From Candidatus Bathyarchaeota archaeon (GTDB taxonomy: Archaea > Thermoproteota > Bathyarchaeia > Bathyarchaeales > Bathycorpusculaceae), in contig JAGTQT010000003.1 of assembly GCA_018396615.1 (NCBI GenBank), positions 18,156 to 45,199 of the forward strand: a DNA stretch of 27,044 bases, given 5' to 3'. Every line of letters begins with the position of its first letter. Within the stretch, counting starts at the first letter, position 1. The translations under genes were made by a program, and so were the position numbers. The notes below the pieces were generated by a model. That model was not told where the DNA came from and did not search any database. It worked only from the letters and a program-made list of their open reading frames with translations. Positions 1 through 9,140 of this stretch are shown here, in pieces.

Positions 1-22
1 ATATCTCGATTGTTCGCATCAT
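1..22 (-). CDS. start of the next pilus-operon gene (partial, cut by window edge)
   Basis: Reading leftward, two consecutive ATG codons begin one base after the stop of the upstream pilin-like gene, and the frame stays open to the window edge (MMRTIEI). The one-base spacing matches the tight packing of the rest of the operon, so this is probably the 5' end of another pilus component. Only seven residues are visible, so no function can be given. Confidence 0.4.
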
Positions 23-23
23 G

Positions 24-1268
24 TTAACCCACCACCTGGTAACCTTCCAAACTCCATAGGGAAAGCTTCGCTTGATACGCTATCCCGTTAATCAAAACCT
101 GGCGCAGATCAGTCGCTACCCACTCTTTGCCGCTCGGCTCTCCCCCGAAAACAACAGGAAAAGCCATAGAACTTATTCCCCAAGGCATCAGCACAACGCC
201 ATACTCATTATTACTTTGATATGTGATTATCAAAATACCTGGATTGAATGTTGGGATAGTAAGATTTTGATATGTCTTCTCGGTTCCATGTCCATAAACG
301 ATTTTTCCCAGTTTTCCAGTCGCGTTCTCCATAGGCATCTCCCGCAGCTCAAAATCCTCAGTCAACATCACAAAGGTCGCATTATAGAAGACAGCGGACT
401 CCGGAGGCCCTTGATTGTGGACATCATAGCTGTGTGCAAGCAAAACGCGTCTGTCCGCGAAGCTGTCTATGAATGGGATCACGTAGCGTTTTGTGCCGCT
501 TGCCCGCTGATGAAAGCCTATGCCGATAAGCCCGCTCATGTGTGCATAGGCAATTAAGGCATAGGACTCATTGTTGTCCACATCCGCTACGCTGACGAAG
601 GTGGAGCCTTCATCGTTTGTGTATGTTGTTCCAAAAAAGCTTGAATAAGAAGGGCTGCTTTGCCCTCCTTTTTCACTTACTTTCAGAAAACAGTAGCTTA
701 CAGTGGCGTTTGCAAGTGGAAACCCCATACCAGTTACCTGCACTTCAAGTATCAACGGGTTTCCAGCCTCGACTTCGGTTACGGAAACAGCGATAACTGG
801 CGTTATTTCCAACTGGAATCCGTAAGTGTTATTCACTCCCAGAAGCTTCGATGCAGTGGAATAGTTAAGCGCCAGCGTGTATGGAACCAGCAGAAAATTG
901 CCAAATTCCATCGTAATATTGCTGTAGTATATGCCCGTTGGCTCATAGAAAACTGGCTCTCCGTAAGAAGACTGCAGGCGCATAAGCGAGTATGGGCTAA
1001 GCCTGTACTGGGTGAACTCCGGATCTTGCAATCCAAAGCTTGTTGGCGTTCCGTTAGTCTTTCCCCACTCAAGCGGATAACCCGGATTAAGCAGTATGTT
1101 ATCCAGCATGTCGCTGCATTTAGTTGCCAACGCTTTATGTCTCTGATAGATCACGGCTGTCTGAATCATCTGGTTAAAAAGGCTTATGAACAGCAGTATT
1201 GCTGCTATGAAAACGGTGACCGAAATCAAGTGATCAATGGTTGACCCAGCCATGCTTCTTTTCCTCAC
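24..1268 (-). CDS. pilin-like surface protein with N-terminal membrane helix (Tad/type IV pilus operon)
   Basis: This 414-residue protein has a short basic N-terminus (MRKRSMAGS), then one hydrophobic helix at about residues 12-35 (IDHLISVTVFIAAILLF), then a long extracytoplasmic region with many N-x-S/T sequons. That is the layout of archaeal type IV pilin-like proteins, in which a prepilin peptidase cuts after a short charged leader and the helix packs into the filament core. A glycine just before STIDHL could be the cleavage site, although the usual K/R-G pair is not clear. The GTG start overlaps the stop of the upstream TadE-like gene (GTGA), which suggests translational coupling; an in-frame ATG at 1253 is an alternative. 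Its size suggests a minor pilin or tip/adhesive subunit rather than the major subunit. No family was recognised in the C-terminal part. Confidence 0.8.
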   Translation of the reverse strand: MRKRSMAGSTIDHLISVTVFIAAILLFISLFNQMIQTAVIYQRHKALATKCSDMLDNILLNPGYPLEWGKTNGTPTSFGLQDPEFTQYRLSPYSLMRLQSSYGEPVFYEPTGIYYSNITMEFGNFLLVPYTLALNYSTASKLLGVNNTYGFQLEITPVIAVSVTEVEAGNPLILEVQVTGMGFPLANATVSYCFLKVSEKGGQSSPSYSSFFGTTYTNDEGSTFVSVADVDNNESYALIAYAHMSGLIGIGFHQRASGTKRYVIPFIDSFADRRVLLAHSYDVHNQGPPESAVFYNATFVMLTEDFELREMPMENATGKLGKIVYGHGTEKTYQNLTIPTFNPGILIITYQSNNEYGVVLMPWGISSMAFPVVFGGEPSGKEWVATDLRQVLINGIAYQAKLSLWSLEGYQVVG

Positions 1269-1741
1269 TCACCAAACTGCAAGTAGATTAAACCTCCAAC
1301 CTTGCCTGCGCTCACAACAGCACTTGTGGAATTGCTGTAGAAGGTTGAATTCACCCATCTAGCGTTAGGACCCAGAATCACCGAGTTTGTAACTGAGTTC
1401 TTTGTACCCGTAAGCGTCATAGTAAGCTTCAAAACTTTTCCCGAGTTTACGTCTGCGCCTACGCTTTCTAGAACAGCTGTTCCAAAGTAAAACTTGTCTT
1501 CAATCAAAGAAGGCAGCCCAGGCGAGCATGTTATGTTCGCAGACGTGATAGTGTCGTGGTTAAGCGAGAAGTACAGCTGCTGTATAGTGCTGCCTAGGTG
1601 ACCTGCTGCGTCTTGGAGCGCCAGCGTTCTGCGTGAGTCTATCCATATGTTCATCAGCCAGCTGGCTGTCAAGGGAAAGAGGAATATCTGTAATATCAAT
1701 ACTGGAATCATGATGGTGTATTCGATGGTTATATGTGGCAT
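1265..1741 (-). CDS. TadE-like minor pilin
   Basis: This 158-residue protein begins with ITIEYTIMIPVLILQIF, a hydrophobic helix with a glutamate near its start. This is typical of the TadE/TadF pseudopilins and archaeal type IV pilins, where that glutamate sits at position 5 of the mature protein. The rest is an extracytoplasmic domain with several N-x-S/T sites. A strong ribosome binding site (GGAGGAG) lies 7 bases before the ATG, and the gene starts 21 bases after the upstream pilin. The basic leader before the helix is unusually short (MPH), so processing by a class III signal peptidase is uncertain. Its place between a clear pilin and another pilin-like gene supports a structural role in the filament. 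Confidence 0.8.
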   Translation of the reverse strand: MPHITIEYTIMIPVLILQIFLFPLTASWLMNIWIDSRRTLALQDAAGHLGSTIQQLYFSLNHDTITSANITCSPGLPSLIEDKFYFGTAVLESVGADVNSGKVLKLTMTLTGTKNSVTNSVILGPNARWVNSTFYSNSTSAVVSAGKVGGLIYLQFGE

Positions 1742-1762
1742 CCATGTACTCCTCCATGGTTC

Positions 1763-2638
1763 TCAGATGTGTAGTCCCAGCGTTAAGGTGACATCGCTTT
1801 TGTAGAACTGCATAATCGAACCGTTGGGAACATCTATTTCCTCTGTGATGTTTGCAAAGCCGAAAAAGTCCTCGTCGAAGCCGAGGCTTGACTTCGTCAT
1901 GGAGACCTCTATCTTGATTTTGTCAACGTCTCCTTCCGTGTTTACTGAAACTCCGTTTCCTTCGAGAGTTATTGACTGAGATCTGTATGAATGGTTCCCA
2001 GCGTTGAGCAAAGGCAGATACAGCTTGACATAGTTCTTCAGCTCTCCGCCAGCTGAAATCGTAGAGTTCAAAATTCTTATTGAGGGGACGGCGACGATTC
2101 TGATGAAGTTGCCATCATTCATGGGCACTTTTTCGATCACAAACACTGTGCAAACTGGTGCTGATGTTCCCTCTTGAATAAAAGAGCTGGATGAAGGAAC
2201 AATGCGTTCGCGATAATTGTTTCCCATTGAGTATCTGCTTATCGGCATGTTAAAAAGAATCATGCCCGTGCTGAAGTTAGCAATAGGTTCGTAGCTTCCT
2301 TCTCTATAGACATAAAGTGAGTAGTTTAGTACAGCAGACTCATAGTTAACAAGTCCAAAACGGCTGGCGTATCGAATAGTCTGTGTTCTCCCAATAGTCC
2401 AAGCCACATCATCTATCTGCAGTCCCACGGTCTGCATGAACTGCTTCATGGCGCTAAACTCGTTTTCTCCCAGTCTTCCGTTTAGGAAGTTGTTGGCGAA
2501 GACAATCGTAGCGAGAAGAAGAACGACTATGGCGCTTGTCAAAATAACCGTGGATATTGCTGGGCTGACGGCTCTCCTGTTTTTTTCGAAGTTTCGAAGA
2601 GGCTTTTCTTTTTTCGTGGCTACTTCTCTCCTATCCAA
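1763..2638 (-). CDS. archaeal type IV pilin with class III signal peptide
   Basis: This 291-residue protein has a basic leader ending in KNRRA, followed by VSPAISTVILTSAIVVLLLA. That is the classic archaeal pilin/flagellin N-terminus: a prepilin peptidase cuts before VSPAIS and the helix then enters the filament core. About 235 residues of exposed domain follow, with several N-glycosylation sequons and no domain I recognise. The TTG start lies inside the last codons of the membrane-platform gene (TTTGGATAG), so the two are probably translationally coupled. It is larger than a typical major pilin (100-200 residues), so it may be a minor or specialised subunit. No prepilin peptidase gene is visible in the window. 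Confidence 0.88.
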   Translation of the reverse strand: MDRREVATKKEKPLRNFEKNRRAVSPAISTVILTSAIVVLLLATIVFANNFLNGRLGENEFSAMKQFMQTVGLQIDDVAWTIGRTQTIRYASRFGLVNYESAVLNYSLYVYREGSYEPIANFSTGMILFNMPISRYSMGNNYRERIVPSSSSFIQEGTSAPVCTVFVIEKVPMNDGNFIRIVAVPSIRILNSTISAGGELKNYVKLYLPLLNAGNHSYRSQSITLEGNGVSVNTEGDVDKIKIEVSMTKSSLGFDEDFFGFANITEEIDVPNGSIMQFYKSDVTLTLGLHI

Positions 2639-4331
2639 AGCTTACAAACATGGGCACAACTTTCGCCGCGACTACAGCGATAATCACCAAGATTGATGCA
2701 TGTTTGAAGCCGGCAGCAACGGATTCCTCACTGATTTTGCCTGCAACCAAGCCTATCAAGTAGCTGTGAAAAATCGCTGACGTAGTGAATATCGTAACCA
2801 TCGGCCCCATATCCTTCGGGTTGCTTGACTCGGCAACACCTAGAGTTCCAGTCGTGAATCCAAGCATCATAGTAGTGGTTGCCACGAGAAGAATCGCAGC
2901 AAAATAAGGCATCAACATGTAGGGACGCACAGCCATTTTCTTTTCTTTCTCCACTTCCTGCGTGAGATTGTTGAATCTTGCAAGCGACTCAATCATCGCT
3001 ATAGTTCCGCCGCCCACATCAATGGTTTCTACGAGCAGGAACATGATGATCTGAGTCATCCAGCTTTTTGTCCGCTTAAGAAAGTCCATAATCACTTTCC
3101 TAACAGGGATTCCCCAAGAGATTTCTGAGCTGATCTTGCTGAGCTCCCTAGTAAACTCGCCATAATCCCTATGTGCCAAGCTTTCAATGCACTTCTCAGG
3201 CGAGAGTCCTGTCTTTCTAACCTCGGTCAGGTCGCGAAGGAAATTGTTTATTCCCGCTTCCATACTAGCCTTTTTAGCAGCAAGTCGAGAGTGCACGACA
3301 GCTGCAGGTGCGGTTGCGATAAATAAGGTCAACGCGATTGCTACTGGCAGGTCTACAAGAGTTTGAATGGAGTCTAAAAACTGGATGTTCACAAGCCCCA
3401 TGAAGTCTGTGAGCATCAGAAAGATAACTATTCCAATTGCACTGCAGATGCCGTAGACTTTGTACGGTCTTTTCTCAATCAGCGGCGTTTTGGGCTGCAT
3501 ACTGTGGGCTAGGTATATGAATAGTAGTGAAAGCATGGGCGTGAACAAGTAAGTGTAGAGAATGATTCCAGATGACAGCGAAACGCCCATGCTGTAGATT
3601 GACTCTACACTGAAAAGGATGTAGAAACACAGAGACATCAAAACCATCACGATAATGAATGTTTCTAAAAGCATTCCCAGTCTCTCGGCAGCAGCCTTAA
3701 CACGCATGGCTCTGGCTTTGAATATGTCTTCGGCTTTTCTTTCCAAAAAGTGCCCAATGTCGCCGCCTATAATGACCGTGGAAGCATATCCCGCCAAGAA
3801 GTCTTTGAATACGTCAAGTGGGTTCTTTTTGGCTGCATTCTCAATGGCAGTAAGCGGGTCTATGCCGAAAATCTCTACGTCTTTAATGATCTCTCTTGAC
3901 TCGTAGCTCATCGACGGCATTAACTCCACTTCAGAGAGCCTCTTGAAACTCGTGTAAGGAGCGATGCCTCCTGAAGCCATCACGCTGATGTAGGCGGCTG
4001 CAAAAGGCATTTCACGTTCAAGATTGCTTGCTCTTTCGCCTGCCCGCGAAATCGGGGTCAGCAGGAAACCGATCATCACGTAAAATGGCATCGGCACTAG
4101 AAAAATTATTGGAAGAAAACCATACAAGAACAGGATGGCTATCGCTACGGCAGATATGGGAAGAGTAAGCAAAGCAGCAAAGAACATTAGAGAAACATAC
4201 GTTTCCGGATAGATCTTGATCTTGGCTCGTTCCAAGTAATCTTTAAAGGAGAAGACATGCTTCAGAAATGAAGGCGCCGTTCTACCGAACAGGCGGAAAG
4301 ACCATGCTTCAAGGGTTTCTAGAAACGGCAA
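2631..4331 (-). CDS. TadC/FlaJ-type pilus membrane platform protein
   Basis: This 566-residue polytopic membrane protein carries two copies of the type II secretion F domain: one at roughly residues 90-235 and one at about 355-500. Each is a cytoplasmic helical stretch followed by membrane helices. Archaeal FlaJ and PilC-like proteins often have this duplicated form, whereas bacterial TadB and TadC are two separate proteins. Such proteins sit in the membrane, bind the hexameric ATPase below and feed pilins into the growing filament. The TTG start at 4331 lies 23 bases inside the ATPase gene, preceded by GAGGTG. The direct pairing with the ATPase is the diagnostic feature of these systems. Confidence 0.92.
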   Translation of the reverse strand: MPFLETLEAWSFRLFGRTAPSFLKHVFSFKDYLERAKIKIYPETYVSLMFFAALLTLPISAVAIAILFLYGFLPIIFLVPMPFYVMIGFLLTPISRAGERASNLEREMPFAAAYISVMASGGIAPYTSFKRLSEVELMPSMSYESREIIKDVEIFGIDPLTAIENAAKKNPLDVFKDFLAGYASTVIIGGDIGHFLERKAEDIFKARAMRVKAAAERLGMLLETFIIVMVLMSLCFYILFSVESIYSMGVSLSSGIILYTYLFTPMLSLLFIYLAHSMQPKTPLIEKRPYKVYGICSAIGIVIFLMLTDFMGLVNIQFLDSIQTLVDLPVAIALTLFIATAPAAVVHSRLAAKKASMEAGINNFLRDLTEVRKTGLSPEKCIESLAHRDYGEFTRELSKISSEISWGIPVRKVIMDFLKRTKSWMTQIIMFLLVETIDVGGGTIAMIESLARFNNLTQEVEKEKKMAVRPYMLMPYFAAILLVATTTMMLGFTTGTLGVAESSNPKDMGPMVTIFTTSAIFHSYLIGLVAGKISEESVAAGFKHASILVIIAVVAAKVVPMFVSFG

Positions 4332-5937
4332 CCGTTTTCACCTCTTCTCCAGCCAAAACCTTCTCATAGATCGCTTTGGGTCTCGCACAATACTCTGCAA
4401 TGATGGCAGCAACATCCTTGTAACTTCTGATGTTACGCTCTCTCATCCAGTGCAAAACCTGCTTACGTCTCTCTATTTCCTCCAGAATCTCCTTTTTCGT
4501 CATTCCAATTTTTTCTGAAATCGCGTTTAGTATCACGCTCTTATCCATTGACGGCACATGCTCATCTTTAGAAGGGTTCCACTTGAAGGTCGGCCTATAG
4601 TCTTGATAGTCTGCGATCTCGTTGACATTCATTACACGTCTGTACGCCTTTTTCTCTGCGCCCTTTATGAGGTGAACGCGTTGAATTGAAAGTATAATAT
4701 TCATCAGCGGAATGTATGCAGGCGCAATCTCCATGGGTTTCTGCGTAAGACGCTTAACCGCCGAGTCTACGTTCTCAGCGTGCATGGTGCACATGCCACC
4801 GTGACCTGTTGCCAGCGCCTGGAAGAGAACATAGGCTTCTTGACCTCTGACCTCGCCCACTATCAAGATGTCTGGGCGGTGTCTCAGGGTGGCTTTGACA
4901 AGGTCGAATAAGGAGACTTCTCCAATGCTGCTTCCGCCTAGCCCGTAGCTTTGTCTTGCGATAAGTGAAACCCAGTTTTCATGTGGCAGGTTAAGCTCCG
5001 CGGTTTCCTCGATTGTGATGATTTTGCTTCCAGGCTTGATTAGACATGCTAGGGCGTTTAATGCTGTTGTCTTTCCAGCTGCTGTTCCACCGAGCACCAT
5101 TATTGAGGCGCGGTGTTCGAGGCACTGCCAGAAGTATGCAGCCATCTCTTCTGAGAATGTGCCTATGTTTATTAGGTCTATCATTGAGTAGGGGTCTTCT
5201 CTGAACTTGCGTATGGTGAAGGCGGTTCCGAAAGGTGTGACTTCGCGTCTGTAGCAGACTGCAAGTCTGTGTTTGCCTGGTAGAGATGCGTCTACTATTG
5301 GGAAGGCTGAGCTTACGTGTTTTCCGGCCATGTGGACAAGTTTGACAACCATGTTGTCTAATTCTTCGTCGGTTTGGAATTCGATGTTGGTTTCTATGCT
5401 TTCGTAGTTTCTATGCCATATGTAGCATGGTTTCTTTACACCGTCGCATGAAATGTCTTCTATGTTAGGGTCTCTCATCAGCGGGTCTATCTGACCGAAG
5501 CCGACAAGGTCTCTTTCAGCATGGTAAAGAATCTTGTACCATGAAACGTCTGGAAGCCAGCCTAAGCTGATACGGTACTTGTCCACTATTTTCTTTGCTT
5601 CTTCCGCAAAGAATTTTCGGGGATCAAGGATTTCTCCTTTTGGCGACTCGATTTCCGCGAGCAGTATTTCTAGAATGCGGTTATATACGCCTCTTTCAAG
5701 AGGGTCGAGTTGAAGCTCGTCGAGTACGTATTTGTGTTCTCCTGTTTTTGGGTTTTGTACGATGGCTACGTGGGCGAAGGGTTCGTAGAGTGGGTATTTT
5801 TCTATAATTTTGAAGCCTCGGGGAACTGGTTTTGGGGGTGGTGGAGGTATGGTTACTTGCTCGTGTTTTCCAAGGCTTAGTTTGATTCTTACTTTTTTCA
5901 GCTTTGTGAGTGATTCTTTTAGGCGGAGTTGTGTCAT
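4309..5937 (-). CDS. type II/IV secretion system ATPase (TadA/VirB11 family) for pilus assembly
   Basis: This 542-residue cytoplasmic ATPase powers filament assembly. Walker A is GGTAAGKTT at about residues 283-291, Walker B and its surroundings are DILIVGEVRG at about 356-365, and the His box TGHGGMCTMHAE follows at about 378-388. These are the hallmarks of the GspE/VirB11/TadA superfamily. The N-terminus has a proline run near residues 31-38 and then an archaeal N-terminal domain. The C-terminus (after about 430) has an extra helical extension. The ATG has a GGAG ribosome binding site, and a TATA-like element lies about 45 bases upstream, so this is probably the first gene of the operon that continues with the platform protein and pilins. 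Confidence 0.93.
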   Translation of the reverse strand: MTQLRLKESLTKLKKVRIKLSLGKHEQVTIPPPPPKPVPRGFKIIEKYPLYEPFAHVAIVQNPKTGEHKYVLDELQLDPLERGVYNRILEILLAEIESPKGEILDPRKFFAEEAKKIVDKYRISLGWLPDVSWYKILYHAERDLVGFGQIDPLMRDPNIEDISCDGVKKPCYIWHRNYESIETNIEFQTDEELDNMVVKLVHMAGKHVSSAFPIVDASLPGKHRLAVCYRREVTPFGTAFTIRKFREDPYSMIDLINIGTFSEEMAAYFWQCLEHRASIMVLGGTAAGKTTALNALACLIKPGSKIITIEETAELNLPHENWVSLIARQSYGLGGSSIGEVSLFDLVKATLRHRPDILIVGEVRGQEAYVLFQALATGHGGMCTMHAENVDSAVKRLTQKPMEIAPAYIPLMNIILSIQRVHLIKGAEKKAYRRVMNVNEIADYQDYRPTFKWNPSKDEHVPSMDKSVILNAISEKIGMTKKEILEEIERRKQVLHWMRERNIRSYKDVAAIIAEYCARPKAIYEKVLAGEEVKTVAVSRNP

Positions 5938-5978
5938 TTTGTTTCTCCTGTTTTCCTATATTATTGATATGTCCAGTC

Positions 5979-5991
5979 TATTAAATATTAC
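5979..5991 (-). promoter_or_regulatory. putative TATA box of the pilus operon
   Basis: On the minus strand TAATATTTAATAG lies about 45 bases before the ATPase start. It would place transcription initiation near 5958 and give a leader of about 20 bases with the GGAG site in it. It would let the pilus operon be transcribed independently of the surface-protein gene upstream. Confidence 0.45.
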
Positions 5992-6008
5992 GTCTTGCGA
6001 TATATGTC

Positions 6009-8969
6009 TTATGACTGCTCATCTTCATCACCAAACGAAATCGCAATCACCTTCAACTTAATCAACACAGCAACCACAACAACCACCACTATCGGAATGG
6101 CAATCAAAAGCATCGTCAGCAGAGACCAGCCCCCATCACCCTGCACCGCTTCCTCTGGAGTAACAGTCACCATCGTATGATTCCATGATGCTATGTAACC
6201 ATTCTTAGAGACATTAACCGAAACAGTCACAGGCAACTGAACCATGGTTCTCGGCGCAGTAAGAACAAATGAACAGCGCCCATTCAGATCCGTTGTCGTA
6301 TTTGTTACCGCAAAGCTTCCGTTCGTTGCGTGTACTGTAACCTGCGCGTTGGAAACACGGGTGCCGTTGGACGCCACGTAGATTATGATAACCGTTGATT
6401 CGCCAGATTTAACTATTTTTGGAGAAGCCTCAACCGTAATGTTAAACACTCCCGGGTTCACGGTAATCTGCTGGACATTGATTCCATCTGCATAGCCGCT
6501 TTTGGAGGCACGCGTGGTTATAGTAACAGTGCTTGACTCATTGACAGGGGCAGCAGTGAACGTGAAGGTGGCTCTTCCGTTCTCATCGCCCACCACTGAA
6601 GAAGCGGAGAAGTTGCCTCCATCGTCTGAAGCAATTGTTATATTTGCTTCGGGAATCGCTATGCCATTATAAGAGACATAAGCGGAAATATTAACAGTGG
6701 CTTCCGAGAACGTGGTCTGCGGTGTAATAGTGACCTCAACACTAAGTATTTTTGGTCTTACAAGGATCATAGCTGACCCTTCACCAGTCACATAGCCGCT
6801 TTTTGTCGCCGTTGCAGTAATTTGCGCGTTAAGCTCAACTGTTGTTTGTGGAGCTGTAAAGACGAAAACAGCTTCACCATTTACATTTGTCATGGCGATA
6901 GCTGGCGAGAAATTGCCTCCAACGTTTGAAGCAATGGTAACCGCAACATCTTTCACTGGCAACGTGTCGGTTGTCACGTAAACCGTTACTGAAGAAACGG
7001 CTTCTGATAAAATCGTATCGGGATTCACGTTGACCTCTACATAGAGGATTTTTGGCTCTACGACGATCGTTTTCTGCCCGTAGCCTTCGGCAAACCCTGT
7101 TTTTACAGCCAGCGCCATTATTGTGACATCTATTTGACTGAGTGTTTGAGGTGCAGTATAGGTTGCTTGCAAGCTACCATTGATGTTGGTAACTCCACTG
7201 GCTGGTGCGAGAGTGCCGTTGTCTGTCATCAAAGTTACGGAAGCATCACTTACAGGCTCTAATCCGCATGACACCTGCACCGTTACTGGTGCGGTTTGCT
7301 CCGACTTGATTGGTGAAGGAGAGAGGATCTCAACTGTAAGTGGCGGAAGCACCTTCAGATACTTGTGGTCAGAGCCGTCTGTGTAACCTGTCTTAACTGC
7401 CTTTGCAATGACTTTGAGGTTCGTTATGTCAGTTATATTCGGCGCAGTCAGCGTTGCTGTGAAAAAGCCTGACAAGTTTGTCAAGCCCGTCTGCGGTGTG
7501 ACTATACCTCCTTTGACTGAAAACAACGAGACTGTGGCATTGCCAACGGCGCTTGATCCGTTTGAAACATGCACGGTAACAGAGACGTTCTCATTGTAGT
7601 TGACAGTATATTCGCTGAGAGTAACCGTTACCTCAAGGGACGGATAATTTCGGACATACACCGTTACCGAGTTTCCAAGCGTTTCTGCACCGAAGTCGTC
7701 TTTAACTCTTAAAGTTGCGCTATAGTTCCCAACAGTTGAGTAGGTGTGCTCATATGTCGATAGCGTAGTCCATCCACTGGAGTTGCCGTCTCCGAAAGTG
7801 AAGAAGTATTGATCGATTCTTCCCTCATCATAGGAATCTGTGCCTATGAACGTCACAGGCTTGCTTGGTGCTACAGTAATCTTGTCTGTCCAAAGCACAG
7901 CAGTAGGAGGAACATTGTCATGGTCAATTGGCGCTGAAAGGAAAAATATGAAGTCGAGATTCAAGCCGTTGCCTCCTATAGAATTGCCTTTGCCATATGG
8001 ATTCAGTGAAGGGTGGTTTGGGCCGCTCCAGTGACCCCAATAGTTATATGTGGCATTGGCATGTGCAGAAAGTGCCGCATCCATTCCCACGTTGTTCCCA
8101 AAGATGTCGTTGAAGTGGGCTTCGTGGCTTAATCCTCTGTCATAGAATATGCCTACCGTGTTGTTGGTGATATAGTTGCGAGTAATGTATGTGTCGTCTT
8201 CGGTTGAAACGTAAAATCCGTATTGGTTTTCTGAAAGCGTATTGTTCAGTATATTGATGGCGCTTAGCGAGGTTGCCTCAAGGCGTATGCCTGCCTCTAT
8301 GCTTCTGAGGATGCTGTTCTCTTCTGCGGTTATTCCAGATGCCGAGTCACCTGTTATGACAATGGCGTCTCCATTCGTTTCCAGAGTGTTATTGCGGACA
8401 ACAAGGTTGTTAAAGCCCTCAGCCTCTATGCCTACCTCAGTGTTATTGAGAAAAACATTGTTCTCAATAGTTGCTTGACTGTTCAGTATTCTAACTCCAT
8501 TCTTGGAACAAAGTCTCACAACACAGTTCTGCATTTCCAGAAGACCGTTTTCCACAACTAGACCATCGATGGCATATTCTACTATGCAGTGCCTCATCGT
8601 TGAGGGCGACGTCCCTTGGAACTTTATCCCTTTCCAGTCGCCAGGAGATGGAATATGCTTGCTTGAGGTGAACACGATCTTTCTGTCAACGGTGCCGTTG
8701 GCAACAAGAACTCCTTGAACTGTAAGAGAGAAGTTTTCTGCAAATCTGACTTCAACTTCAGGCTCTATGACCAGCGTAGCATTGGGGTAGACAACAACGT
8801 CCTGTGAAATTATGTAAGGGCTGTCCACAAGAGTCCAAACAGTATCTCGTGTTATGGGTCCCTCAACATAGGTTGTGGAAGCCGAAGATAGAAAATTCCA
8901 GCTTCTGAACCCAAATATGCTGGATACGATAAAAAACGCTATGATTAGTGACTTGAATTGTCTGTTCAT
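6009..8969 (-). CDS. large anchored surface protein: beta-helix, PKD and five Ig-like repeats
   Basis: This 986-residue secreted protein is anchored in the membrane. Residues 1-30 form a signal peptide. About 35-340 are a right-handed parallel beta-helix of the NosD/pectate-lyase type, with repeated N-N-T and L-x-N-N turns, closed by an NYWGHWSGPNHP motif typical of NosD-like proteins. About 355-440 are a PKD domain (FTFGDGNSSGW, then EHTYSTVGNYSATLRV). Five tandem Ig-like (Big_1/invasin-like) repeats follow at about 445-935. The C-terminus has a membrane helix (about 947-970) and a short tail ending in DEDEQS. It has dozens of N-x-S/T sequons. The architecture suggests an adhesin or S-layer-associated protein that may bind or process polysaccharide. 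It lies 71 bases upstream of the pilus ATPase on the same strand, which suggests linked function. The substrate cannot be told from the sequence. Confidence 0.9.
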   Translation of the reverse strand: MNRQFKSLIIAFFIVSSIFGFRSWNFLSSASTTYVEGPITRDTVWTLVDSPYIISQDVVVYPNATLVIEPEVEVRFAENFSLTVQGVLVANGTVDRKIVFTSSKHIPSPGDWKGIKFQGTSPSTMRHCIVEYAIDGLVVENGLLEMQNCVVRLCSKNGVRILNSQATIENNVFLNNTEVGIEAEGFNNLVVRNNTLETNGDAIVITGDSASGITAEENSILRSIEAGIRLEATSLSAINILNNTLSENQYGFYVSTEDDTYITRNYITNNTVGIFYDRGLSHEAHFNDIFGNNVGMDAALSAHANATYNYWGHWSGPNHPSLNPYGKGNSIGGNGLNLDFIFFLSAPIDHDNVPPTAVLWTDKITVAPSKPVTFIGTDSYDEGRIDQYFFTFGDGNSSGWTTLSTYEHTYSTVGNYSATLRVKDDFGAETLGNSVTVYVRNYPSLEVTVTLSEYTVNYNENVSVTVHVSNGSSAVGNATVSLFSVKGGIVTPQTGLTNLSGFFTATLTAPNITDITNLKVIAKAVKTGYTDGSDHKYLKVLPPLTVEILSPSPIKSEQTAPVTVQVSCGLEPVSDASVTLMTDNGTLAPASGVTNINGSLQATYTAPQTLSQIDVTIMALAVKTGFAEGYGQKTIVVEPKILYVEVNVNPDTILSEAVSSVTVYVTTDTLPVKDVAVTIASNVGGNFSPAIAMTNVNGEAVFVFTAPQTTVELNAQITATATKSGYVTGEGSAMILVRPKILSVEVTITPQTTFSEATVNISAYVSYNGIAIPEANITIASDDGGNFSASSVVGDENGRATFTFTAAPVNESSTVTITTRASKSGYADGINVQQITVNPGVFNITVEASPKIVKSGESTVIIIYVASNGTRVSNAQVTVHATNGSFAVTNTTTDLNGRCSFVLTAPRTMVQLPVTVSVNVSKNGYIASWNHTMVTVTPEEAVQGDGGWSLLTMLLIAIPIVVVVVVAVLIKLKVIAISFGDEDEQS
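6155..7640 (-). repeat. five tandem Ig-like repeats encoded in the surface protein gene
   Basis: Five diverged copies of about 98 codons encode the Ig-like modules. Shared landmarks in each are an SxxxVxVxVYV-like strand, an (S/T)NxxGxF turn, an NG-x-x-x-F/Y-TFTAP strand and an ending close to KSGYxxG. The copies differ clearly at DNA and protein level, so this is an old expansion rather than recent slippage. Confidence 0.8.
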
Positions 8970-9140
8970 TTAAACTCATCCGTCTGCATGCAAACTTTAG
9001 TATCCCTCTAACTGGAAAATGCTTAAACATTATGAATTCAAGATAAGTCTTCAAAATCTGCAAATCGTTATGTAGCCATCTAAGCAAGAAGAGTTTTAAC
9101 AGAGCAAGGAAACAAGCTAGCAGACGGTGGAAGATAAGGA

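Noticed and set aside
72..557. 161-codon plus-strand frame
   Set aside because: It lies wholly antisense to the pilin-like gene, which has a clear signal helix and operon context.
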